Shown piece by piece: positions 1 to 7,472 of a DNA stretch of 64,000 bases. A program made the position numbers and the translations under genes. Each line of letters opens with the position of its first letter. Positions within the stretch are counted from its first letter, which is position 1. The stretch is taken from positions 248,001-312,000 of the forward strand of contig NZ_JACGUT010000047.1 in NCBI RefSeq assembly GCF_014076845.1, in the 5' to 3' direction. Below the pieces are notes generated by a model. It ran no database searches and had not been told where the DNA came from. It was given only the letters and a program-made list of their open reading frames with translations. This DNA is from Colwellia sp. MB3u-41 (GTDB taxonomy: Bacteria; Pseudomonadota; Gammaproteobacteria; Enterobacterales; Alteromonadaceae).

Positions 1-127
1 TAAAGGCTACGAACAACGCAAACTTATTTATAACTTTTATCATATTCTCAATCACGCTAATTTATACGGTGGCATATATATTGACCAATCAAGGGCATTA
101 TTGTCGCGTATTTTATCATTACATTGA
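1..127 (+). CDS. Fructosamine kinase family protein, C-terminal end (partial)
   Basis: The window opens inside a reading frame that starts at base 2 and stops at the TGA at 125-127. The 41 visible residues begin KGYEQRKLIYNFYHILNHAN and continue with LYGGIYIDQ. This resembles the C-terminus of fructosamine kinase/YniA-type kinases (x-GY/F-x-QRK-x-LYNLYHxLNHxNLFGGGY). That family phosphorylates protein-bound ketosamines or related sugar adducts in the cytoplasm. The catalytic part lies outside the window, so the call rests on the tail only. Confidence 0.55.
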   Translation, partial: KGYEQRKLIYNFYHILNHANLYGGIYIDQSRALLSRILSLH

Positions 128-255
128 TTTAAAAATAATAGTTAAAGAACACAACACGTTAAATAATTTATACCCGTTTATTCTTAATTTAGTTAGCGGT
201 TTTTACGAATGTAAGCATACTTAAGCATTAGTAACAAAACCGTCTAGGAGGCAAC

Positions 256-477
256 ATGTCCCAGGAATCAAACTTAAAAGTAACAAAAGACAAACGTATT
301 AGCTGCCCTCATTGTGGTCATCATATGCACTTAACTTTAGATGCCTCAGCCGGCGATCAAGATTATTACGAAGAATGCCCGTCTTGTTGTCGAGATATTC
401 ATTTAAATATGCACATTGATGAATACCGCCAAAAAATTCAATTGGTCATTGATAGTGACGACGAACAAGTGTTCTAG
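256..477 (+). CDS. CPXCG-motif cysteine-rich small protein
   Basis: A 73-residue protein with a CPHCG motif at residues 17-21 and a second pair, CPSCC, near residue 41. This gives a likely zinc ribbon or rubredoxin-like knuckle. It matches the Cys-rich CPXCG family, whose members are short proteins of unknown function in marine Gammaproteobacteria. A strong ribosome site, TAGGAGG, sits just before the ATG. It is followed 145 bp later by a MATE exporter on the same strand, and no shared role is evident. Confidence 0.75.
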   Translation: MSQESNLKVTKDKRISCPHCGHHMHLTLDASAGDQDYYEECPSCCRDIHLNMHIDEYRQKIQLVIDSDDEQVF

Positions 478-538
478 TTAGACCATAGATGTCGGTATCC
501 TTTTTCTTTGTTTTACTTGTAAATTAACAAGACAAGCA

Positions 539-566
539 TTGCACAACTGCTTTAAACCTATATCAT
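539..566 (+). promoter_or_regulatory. Possible sigma-70 promoter for the MATE gene
   Basis: TTGCAC at 539-544 and TATCAT at 561-566 are separated by 16 bp and lie about 57 bp upstream of the MATE start codon. Spacing and sequences fit a moderate sigma-70 promoter. In such AT-rich DNA chance matches are common. Confidence 0.35.
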
Positions 567-622
567 TCTTATACTGCTCATTTTTACGCTTAAAATGATG
601 ATTTTATAAGTATCCTTTCCCA

Positions 623-1984
623 ATGAATATTACTGATTTTAGAAAAAACACCAAAAGCCTAATGAAACTGGCTTATCCTATTTTGATCGCTCAACTCGTA
701 CAAACACTCATGGGATTTGCAGATACTGTGATGGCCGGTAGAGTGAGTGCGACAGACATGGCGGCCGTAGCTGTTGCCAGCAGTATTTGGCTCCCTTTAA
801 TATTAACTATATATGGTTTGGTCATGGCACTTGCTGCCATAGTATCGCAACTTGCTGGAGCAAAAAAATTCCATTACGTTGCCAGGGCGACATATCAAAC
901 CGCATGGATAGCATTAACCTTAGGTATTTTATTAATCGCTTTATATTATGTGATCACCCCTTTAGTTATTGAACAAATACCATTAGAGGCACATTTAAAA
1001 CAATTAATGTTTGATTACTTAGGTTACATCGTTTGGGGTGGACCAGGTTTTTGTTTATATCTTGTATTAAGAAATTATTCTGAAGGCTTATCGCATACCA
1101 AGCCAACAATGATTATCAGTATCATTGGCTTATTAATTAATATTCCTGCCAACTATATTTTTATCTATGGTGAATTTGGTATGCCTGCTTTAGGAGGTGC
1201 TGGTTGCGGTATTGCCACTGCAATTGTTTACTGGGTTATGTTTATCTCAATGTTTATATATTGTTATGTATCGAAAAAATTAAAGCATGCCTCCTTGTTT
1301 GAACGTTTTTACTGGCCGAATTGGCAAGAAATTAAAGAAATATTGGCAATCGGTTTTCCTATTGCAATGTCATTACTCTTTGAGGTCAGTTTATTTGCTG
1401 CGGTGGCTATTATTCTAGTACCCTTTGGCGCAGAGGTTGTGGCTAGCCATCAAATAGCCATTAACTTCTCTGGCTTAGTCTTTATGGTGCCATTGAGTTT
1501 AGCCATCGCCGTGACCATACAAGTAGGATTTGCTGTTGGTAAGAATGAGTTAGCTAAAGCCAAAGAAATATGTCATTACTCACTGATATTGTCACTTATT
1601 ATTGCCGTTGGTACAGCGCTACTAACGATTACTTTACGTTATCCCATCGCAGAAATTTATACACTTGACAAAAAAGTGATTGAGTTAGCTGCGAGCTTAA
1701 TGTTCTTGGCTTCTTTATTTCAGTTCTCTGATGCAATACAAGTTATTTCTGCTGGTGCATTACGTGGATATAAAGATACCAAGTCTATCCTGTATATTAC
1801 TTTCTTCTCCTATTGGATTATTGGCTTAACTTTAGGTCTGATCTTAGGATTAACCAACTGGATAATTGACCCTATTGGCCCTTATGGTTTTTGGATAGGT
1901 ATTATTTTTGGGTTAACCACCGCTGCCGTTTTATTAGCATGGCGATTAACTATCATTCAAAAAAGACTCGAAGTGGCGTATTAA
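623..1984 (+). CDS. MATE family multidrug/cation exporter (NorM-like)
   Basis: A 453-residue membrane protein with about twelve hydrophobic segments in two homologous halves. It starts with the family-typical LMKLAYPILIAQLVQTLMGF and AGRVSATDMAAVAVASSIW segments. MATE proteins expel cationic drugs and metabolites in exchange for Na+ or H+ across the inner membrane. Length matches NorM-type members (about 450-460). It stands alone between a Cys-rich gene and tRNA-Val, so substrate cannot be inferred from context. Confidence 0.9.
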   Translation: MNITDFRKNTKSLMKLAYPILIAQLVQTLMGFADTVMAGRVSATDMAAVAVASSIWLPLILTIYGLVMALAAIVSQLAGAKKFHYVARATYQTAWIALTLGILLIALYYVITPLVIEQIPLEAHLKQLMFDYLGYIVWGGPGFCLYLVLRNYSEGLSHTKPTMIISIIGLLINIPANYIFIYGEFGMPALGGAGCGIATAIVYWVMFISMFIYCYVSKKLKHASLFERFYWPNWQEIKEILAIGFPIAMSLLFEVSLFAAVAIILVPFGAEVVASHQIAINFSGLVFMVPLSLAIAVTIQVGFAVGKNELAKAKEICHYSLILSLIIAVGTALLTITLRYPIAEIYTLDKKVIELAASLMFLASLFQFSDAIQVISAGALRGYKDTKSILYITFFSYWIIGLTLGLILGLTNWIIDPIGPYGFWIGIIFGLTTAAVLLAWRLTIIQKRLEVAY

Positions 1985-2027
1985 TAAGCAAAAAGTGAAT
2001 TATTTAAATTGAAAAGAACAAAACTAC

Positions 2028-2056
2028 TTGCAACTAAGATTTCATATCGATAATAT
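2028..2056 (+). promoter_or_regulatory. Stringent-type promoter of tRNA-Val
   Basis: TTGCAA (2028-2033), a 17-bp spacer and TAATAT (2051-2056), followed by a GC-rich discriminator GACGCCCG, lie about 30 bp before tRNA-Val. A GC-rich discriminator is the hallmark of rRNA/tRNA promoters under ppGpp control. Expression coupled to growth rate is inferred. Confidence 0.7.
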
Positions 2057-2086
2057 GACGCCCGTTGGTTAAAGCAGCTAACGATT

Positions 2087-2163
2087 GCTCGCTTAGCTCA
2101 GTTGGTTAGAGTACTTGCATGACATGCAAGGTGTCACTGGTTCGAGTCCAGTAGCGAGCACCA
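2087..2163 (+). tRNA. tRNA-Val (GAC)
   Basis: A full cloverleaf of 77 nt including an encoded CCA (2161-2163). The acceptor arms are GCTCGCT and AGCGAGC. The anticodon stem CTTGC/GCAAG encloses loop ATGACAT, giving anticodon GAC (Val). The T arm reads CTGG-TTCGAGT-CCAG. A terminator and a broken integrase follow at once, marking this gene as the likely attachment site of a former integrative element. Confidence 0.95.
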
Positions 2164-2191
2164 AATTAGGGTTTAATAACCCACTAAAAGA

Positions 2192-2231
2192 ACCCGTAAA
2201 GCCGATAACCAAAGGTTTTACGGGTTTTTTT
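2192..2231 (+). terminator. Rho-independent terminator after tRNA-Val
   Basis: ACCCGTAAA (2192-2200) pairs with TTTACGGGT (2217-2225), followed by a T run to 2231. It ends the tRNA-Val transcript. Confidence 0.85.
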
Positions 2232-2328
2232 ATGTTTCAAGCTATTTCATAGCGTTCTTTGAAATCCACGCTTTTTAGTAGTACTTTTAGGAGTACCAGA
2301 CAAATCTATCAAGTTGCGGTACTCCAAA

Positions 2329-3494
2329 ATGGCAAAATTAACAAAACCACTAACCAACACAGAAGTTAAACAAGCTAAACCAAAAGAAAAACTATATAAG
2401 CTTAGTGATGGCGGTGGTTTATTATTAAGAGTAAAACCCAACGGCTTTAAGACTTGGATATTTGATGACTATAAACCCCACACAAAATCCCGTACCAGCA
2501 TTGGTTTTGGTTCATATCCTGAAACGTAATTATCTGAAGCAAGAAAAAAGCGCGTAGCCGCACGTGAGCTTTTAGCCAAAGGTATTGCTCCTAAAGAATA
2601 CAAAGATGACCAGCACAGAGAGCAATTGCTTTTAGCTAGCCATACGTTAAAGAGTGTTGCGACAGATTGGTTTGACATCAAGAAGACTACATTGCAGAAA
2701 ATACCGCTAAAAGCCTATGGCGTAAGTTTGAAAATCATGTTTTTCCTAAGCTAGGCCACAGACCAATTGATAAAATTTTAGCGCCTGAAGCTATTGAAGT
2801 ATTAAAGCCATTAGCGGAAAAAGGTAACTTAGAAACTACAGGGAAGATCATCGGTCATTTAAACAATGTAATGACTCATGCGGTTAATACGGGGATATTA
2901 CACCATAACCCTTTATCATGTATTCGTAGCGCGTTTCAAACGGCTAAAGCTACTAATATGGCAACCATTCGCCCACATGAATTAGGTAAGCTAATGAAGG
3001 ACATCAGTTACGCCAGCATTAAGCTAGTCACCCGATGTTTAATTGAGTGGCAACTTCACACAATGACTCGCCCCAGCGAAAGCGCTAAGGCCGAGTGGTC
3101 AGAAATAGATTTAGAGAATAAATTGTGGGTCATTCCTGCCGAACGTATGAAAATGCGCTTAGAGCACAAAGTACCGTTATCACCACAAGCCATTAAAATA
3201 TTAGCGTGCTTAAAACCGTTCAGCGGTGACAGAACACACCTATTCCCTTCTTATATTAACCATCACAAGCATTGTAACGTTGAATCAGCTAATAAAGCAT
3301 TGAGTCGTATGGGTTATAAAAATAGGCTCGTTGCCCATGGCTTACGGGCATTAGCGAGTACAACCTTAAACGAACAAGGCCATGATCCAGACGTTATAGA
3401 AGCCGCCCTTGCTCATGTTGATAAAAATGAAGTGCGCCGCGCATATAGCCGCGCGGAATATCTTGAACGTAGGCGGGTGTTAATGTGTTGGTAG
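2329..3494 (+). pseudogene. Tyrosine integrase (P4/DUF4102 type), broken by a stop and a frameshift
   Basis: Reading through the damage gives a protein of about 388 residues, the usual size of tRNA-targeting P4-type integrases. The N-terminus (LTNTEVKQAKP, KLSDGGGLLLRV, IGFGSYPE) is the DUF4102 arm-binding domain. The C-terminal part holds the catalytic segment RPSESAKAEWSEID, HGLRALASTTLNEQG and an AHVDKNEVRRAY segment near the end that should carry the terminal Tyr. An in-frame TAA lies at 2527-2529. A one-base loss near 2683-2685 shifts the frame, and the reading resumes as DYIAENTAKSLW. Such enzymes recombine the element into the tRNA 3' end. The ATG at 2329 is chosen over the TTG at 2314. 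The gene is almost certainly inactive. Confidence 0.9.
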
Positions 3495-3767
3495 TCGCAG
3501 CATATTGAAAATTCGGCAACGGGTAAGTTATCAATAGTAAGTAATATCAAACAAATAAATACGATGTAAAGTCATCAGTTTTGAAACTTTTTATGATCAT
3601 GTATAGACTCTAAATGCCCAAACACGACATTTAGCAGTGAAATAAAAGCACAGATTTGGATTACTTTTTGTATTGGTAACGCCTAACTAATGAGTGAGTC
3701 GAATACCAGCTGGCGATTTTCTCAGCAAATTTTATAACAGCTTTGTGAATCCCAATTTAGTTACATG

Positions 3768-4310
3768 TTAAGAAGACTGTTCTAATTTATTTAGCATAAA
3801 TTCATATAACTTCTTTTCTGGTCGACCCGTTTCTATTCGATAAATCGCTATGGACTCAACATGCATATAGGATTCGAAATCTAGATCAGACAATAAACCG
3901 AGTGACACATTTAGGCTTTCATAGCTAGAATCTTTATATGCTAACGAGGATTTTGCAACCCAGTTTTGATCCACCTCATTACATAATTGACATAAGATAT
4001 CTTGTTGAAGCGATGTTATGTTTGGACAAATATTCCATCTTATATGTATAACAGGTGTGTCCCTTACAAATATCCCTATGCCATTTCCTTTAATTTGACA
4101 TCGTGGGTGTTCTGAAGCTAGCTCATTCAGTATATTCCTTAATTGGCTTAACCGATCAAATGAAACACCACTGAGTAACATGAAATGGGGGCATGGAGAG
4201 TTGTCCGAAATAAATGAAATACTCTGTTTATCCTTTAGCCTTTTCCATGCCTCTAATGCATTTGTTTTCATAGTGCTATTGAATTCAACAATTACAGCAA
4301 GAAGTTTCAT
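3768..4310 (-). CDS. 2H-phosphoesterase-like (2'-5' RNA ligase family) protein with degenerate active site
   Basis: A 180-residue protein preceded by a good ribosome site (AGGA, 7 nt spacing). The order PHFMLLSG (His42), a central strand segment ending in VIHIRW, LQQDILCQL and then LNVSLGLL matches the two-lobed 2H phosphoesterase fold of LigT-like RNA ligases/cyclic phosphodiesterases. In active members both lobes carry H-x-T/S. Here the first is H-F-M and the second is N134-V-S, so the second catalytic His is missing and the first Thr is lost. It may bind RNA or nucleotides without cleaving. It lies in the decayed zone after tRNA-Val and has no operon partner. The family call rests on pattern matching, not a search. 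Confidence 0.5.
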   Translation of the reverse strand: MKLLAVIVEFNSTMKTNALEAWKRLKDKQSISFISDNSPCPHFMLLSGVSFDRLSQLRNILNELASEHPRCQIKGNGIGIFVRDTPVIHIRWNICPNITSLQQDILCQLCNEVDQNWVAKSSLAYKDSSYESLNVSLGLLSDLDFESYMHVESIAIYRIETGRPEKKLYEFMLNKLEQSS

Positions 4311-4501
4311 GAAAGTATCCTAACAATTATGGAACTTCTCACTAATGTCCGTCCCATAAGTTTTATTTAATTAGTATCAATTAACCTATAAAATTTTAGC
4401 CATATATTTTCTAATACATTATTTCTATCGTTTAATTAGTAACAGGCAAACTTAACTTTTTTACTTGTTTAGCAACTGTAAAAAAAGAAAGCCGATTTTC
4501 A

Positions 4502-5401
4502 TCATGTTACTGCCAAACAAAGTTTTTGATAAGACTTATGAGGATTAAGAAGAAAACCCTCTCCCACTAAAGAAATCATTCGTTCTACTGAAACTTGTGT
4601 GTTATCAATTTTCAACAGCATTCTTTCAGGCATATTTGCTTTTAATATATCTGAACAATACTTTTTAAAGAAAAATTGATCAAACTCACCATTGTTTATC
4701 AGTCGTAGTAACCCTACTCTAATACGGTCTGCTATCTCGGGGAATAATGGTGAAACATAAAAATAAGTAGCTAACGGAATTTCTAATAAAATATGGTCAT
4801 CAACTACGAAATCAGGATATAAAGCTAAATGGCTTTCAACCTCTTGGTAGGCTTCGTTAATGCCTCTGCCAAAAGTAATAAAACGCTGCATTGATAACAT
4901 ACTAAATAACGACTCATAACGATTTGCCGTCACAACAAAAAAATCAGCCTGCTCCATCACAAGTCTAGTTGACCATTCACTTCCAGACCCTGTAGACAAA
5001 GCAGTTAATGATTGTAAACTATCAACATGGGCAAGCTTTTCACGGTTTTTATCTTTAATAATAAAAACTCTAAAGCCTTGAATACCTTTTCTAATTGGAA
5101 TAGGTACAGCAATTAAATTACTATCCCACTCCTGTTGAGGAGCTTCAGCAACAACATTAAGTAACTTACCCTTTTTCAATTCATGAAAAATTCGGCTTCT
5201 AGTCATATTCATTTCTGTTGTTTTAATTTGGGCATTAGCATATTCAGGAGTTGCTTTAAAAATCAATTCCATTAGTTCATACGTATATGTATATCGTGGG
5301 TCAAAAGCTGAAAGAGGCTTGTTAAAAACAACATCTTGACTGGCATGAGTAAGGGTTGGTAAACATAACAAAATCAACAATAAGCCCAATTTATTAACCA
5401 T
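4502..5401 (-). CDS. Periplasmic substrate-binding-like protein (SBP family 3 type)
   Basis: About 299 residues with a clear Sec signal peptide (LGLLLILLCLPTLTHA). The mature part resembles two-lobed solute-binding proteins without a transporter beside it. Such orphan proteins are common in Colwellia and relatives and may act as sensors or scavengers. Two ATGs compete: the one at 5407 touches the AAAGGA ribosome site, while the ATG at 5401 has about 6 nt of spacing and is preferred. No ligand residues can be assigned with confidence. Confidence 0.6.
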   Translation of the reverse strand: MVNKLGLLLILLCLPTLTHASQDVVFNKPLSAFDPRYTYTYELMELIFKATPEYANAQIKTTEMNMTRSRIFHELKKGKLLNVVAEAPQQEWDSNLIAVPIPIRKGIQGFRVFIIKDKNREKLAHVDSLQSLTALSTGSGSEWSTRLVMEQADFFVVTANRYESLFSMLSMQRFITFGRGINEAYQEVESHLALYPDFVVDDHILLEIPLATYFYVSPLFPEIADRIRVGLLRLINNGEFDQFFFKKYCSDILKANMPERMLLKIDNTQVSVERMISLVGEGFLLNPHKSYQKLCLAVT

Positions 5402-5658
5402 ATTCATTCCTTTATTTCGTAAAATTTATTATTGAATTTAAGTAACATGCATGTTTTTTCTTAATATCTAAAGTATATCTTACTTCATAATTTAGGTGTT
5501 TACTCCTATTCATCAAAACTCGCCTTAATCTTTTGTCTAAGGCATAGGCGGGTGCTTTACTGCCATTTATGTATGCAAGCGTTTTCTATTCATTCTCTGG
5601 ATTAGTCAATAGTTTTTGACGGAATTCAATAACAGTAACTACGGTACTTACGGCTTAA

Positions 5659-5850
5659 TATCCGGAGCTAGGCCTTTGGGTGTCAATAAATGACTCTATT
5701 TACACTGAACATAATTTTTACGATAATAATGGTCGCGCAAATACTGTCAGTACATATATGCTGGTAAGAGATACAGTGCATGTAGTGTCAGAACCATCAA
5801 CACTTGCCATTTTTGCATTATAAATTATGGGTTTAGCATCACATTGATTT
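5659..5850 (+). pseudogene. Relic of a PEP-CTERM sorted exoprotein (C-terminal tail)
   Basis: In the frame of 5785 the translation gives VSEPSTLAIFAL, a TAA at 5821-5823, then IMGLAS, H, stop, FKK. This is the standard PEP-CTERM signal (VPEPSTLAIFALGIMGLASRRFKK) with the Gly codon and one Arg codon turned into stops. Upstream, about 55 codons stay open (NDSIYTEHNFYDNNGRANTV), consistent with the end of a secreted domain. The signal normally directs proteins to the EpsH/XrtB exosortase for cleavage and export. No start codon or signal peptide remains and no exosortase gene is in the window. Confidence 0.65.
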
Positions 5851-6099
5851 AAGAAAACCCTAAATCTCTTTTTTATTCAATTAGTGGTAGTTTGTTGTTG
5901 GGGCAGAGAAGGAATACTGTTAAGTTGTTTGTTGGTTAATGACTTTACAACAAAGCAGTAAAACAAAAATAAAATATTTTTAATTAAAAAATGGTTTAAA
6001 ACATTAATAGAGTCTAGTGGCAGCAACAAACTCAGCTTCATGAAAGATCTATAAAGCCTGAATAAACAAGCTTTATGAATCTTTATGTCCACGCCTTCA

Positions 6100-6240
6100 A
6101 TAACGTAACATCGACACTTTTTAGTCGCACCAGACACATCCACTAAGTTGCGGTACTCCAAAATAGCCAAATTAACAAAACGACTAACCAACACATAGGT
6201 TGGAGAAGCTTTATAAGCTTGCAGACGGTAACGGCCAGAT
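6100..6240 (+). pseudogene. Second degraded integrase head, similar to the 2329 copy
   Basis: The stretch around 6144-6190 (AAGTTGCGGTACTCCAAAAT, then ACTAACCAACACA) repeats the integrase start at 2310-2360 almost base for base. Further on, ATAAGCTTGCAGACGGTAACGG still encodes the KLxDGxG of the DUF4102 domain. The start codon reads ATAGCC instead of ATGGCA, and stops follow. Homology also reaches the upstream leader (CACTTTTTAG...CCAGACA). The copy is on the same strand as the first integrase, consistent with two related elements having inserted here in series. Confidence 0.65.
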
Positions 6241-6401
6241 AAGGCCCAATTAAGACCTGTGAGACTATATCAAGGATAGTTTTACGGAGTTATTATGAGA
6301 TAACATTTTTAATACTACCTTTTGAAATTCACAGTAAATTGAAATTTTTACCATTAAATATCACCATTTATTTTAAATTACCGTAAAGTATTAACGAAAA
6401 A

Positions 6402-6776
6402 CTAACGTGAAATAGGCTTTCTTTTCGATCGCTTTAACGATGGTTCAGTAACCGTTTCTGATGATATAACCCGTGCTTTACTTTTAGCTCTTTTTTTCTT
6501 TTTTGAATTTTTACTCGCTGACACTACGGTACTAATAAATTCTGCTGATTTTTTGGTTGGGTTATAAGCGACCTCAATAATTTTACCGTTACATTCGATA
6601 ATATCGCCAGGGCTAATTTTCTTACGCTTTTGAATGGTAACTTCATTATTGACTAAAACATGACCTTCACTGATCATGGTTTTAGCTTCGCCACCAACAA
6701 CCATCTTGGCAATTTTGAGTAATTTACAAAGTTCTATAGGTTTAACACAAATGTCGATAATTGTGTGTTCTGACAT
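6402..6776 (-). CDS. S4-domain RNA-binding protein (YbcJ-like)
   Basis: A 124-residue protein. Residues 10-70 form an S4 RNA-binding fold (PIELCKLLKIAKMVVGGEAKT, then GHVLVNNEV...RKKISPGDIIE), closest in layout to E. coli YbcJ, a small ribosome-associated protein. Unlike YbcJ (about 70 residues) it carries a 50-residue, Lys/Arg-rich tail (KNSKKKKRAKSKARV, SLKRSKRKPISR) that probably contacts RNA. It has its own ribosome site (TTAGG) and no operon partner. It may be core genome at the right edge of the decayed island. Confidence 0.75.
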   Translation of the reverse strand: MSEHTIIDICVKPIELCKLLKIAKMVVGGEAKTMISEGHVLVNNEVTIQKRKKISPGDIIECNGKIIEVAYNPTKKSAEFISTVVSASKNSKKKKRAKSKARVISSETVTEPSLKRSKRKPISR

Positions 6777-6840
6777 GATATACGCCTAATAATGTTAAAT
6801 AATAAGATTATTTGAATTCTAACATATATAACGGTTATTG

Positions 6841-7285
6841 AATGAAACTTATATTAAGGATAATTCATAATGCTGGGCTAACCTGTACGTTAAATACGTG
6901 ATGTAGGAATACCTAAAATGTAAGCTAACTACCTTTATTCTAAATTTTCTAAGAAATGCAATGATAAATTGTGGATATTCATTAACAGCAATCATCTTAA
7001 AGTTTCTGACAAGCTCTGATGCTCGATCTAAATTACTAGCACCTTTACAGCAATACCAATGGGGTATTAATTTCGTAAGCAGTAACGCCAACTATGTTAG
7101 CCAATGCAGTCAGTTCCTCAAATTCAACCGGTTGGTCTTGTTTCACGTTAAAGACTCAAATACTACAACTAATTTTTTGTTTATTTGGGTTAACTCTAGA
7201 GTACGCTATTCTCTTTTTTTTCTAATTCATCTTGAATTTTATTCAGGACGTTCAGAAGTGCGTAACTATACCGTTTTTCATTAGC
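6841..7285 (-). pseudogene. Ruined sensor histidine kinase fragment
   Basis: Reading the minus strand across three frames recovers, in order, a coiled coil (NKIQDELEKKENS), FEELTALANIVGVTAYEINTPL and then NLDRASELVRNFKMIAVNE. These match the coiled coil, H-box (normally LGxLVAGVAHEINTPLG) and following helix (LNRAxELIxSFKQVAVD) of a HisKA dimerisation domain. The phosphoacceptor His is replaced by Tyr (TAC at 7075-7077), stops interrupt all frames and the ATPase domain is gone. It lies just downstream of the intact signalling operon at 7473-10514 on the same strand, and may be a discarded partner or an unrelated relic. Confidence 0.7.
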
Positions 7286-7472
7286 ATTAGTGTGAGTGTG
7301 GTAGTTAAGTAGAATAATTTTTCAGTGTCTGCTAAAAGGGAGATTTAAATATATGGCTAACTTTTGACTAACTAAGATAAAAGCCGGTTTCTATTTGTTT
7401 AATTATCACACCAGCGATTCTGATCTATTGTAGTAAATAACAGCCATCACTAAAACTCAAAATAGTTATGAA

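Noticed and set aside
2247-2441. Minus-strand ORF over the integrase head, resembling another minus ORF at 5877-6194
   Set aside because: The likeness comes from DNA homology of the two integrase copies. Both are antisense shadows.
2164-6400. Search for a second tRNA-Val 3' end (attR)
   Set aside because: No clear second copy of the T-arm/acceptor sequence was seen by eye, so island borders were left open.
6961-7284. 107-residue + strand ORF
   Set aside because: It is antisense to the decayed histidine kinase, whose frames carry recognisable motifs. The + strand protein has no family features.
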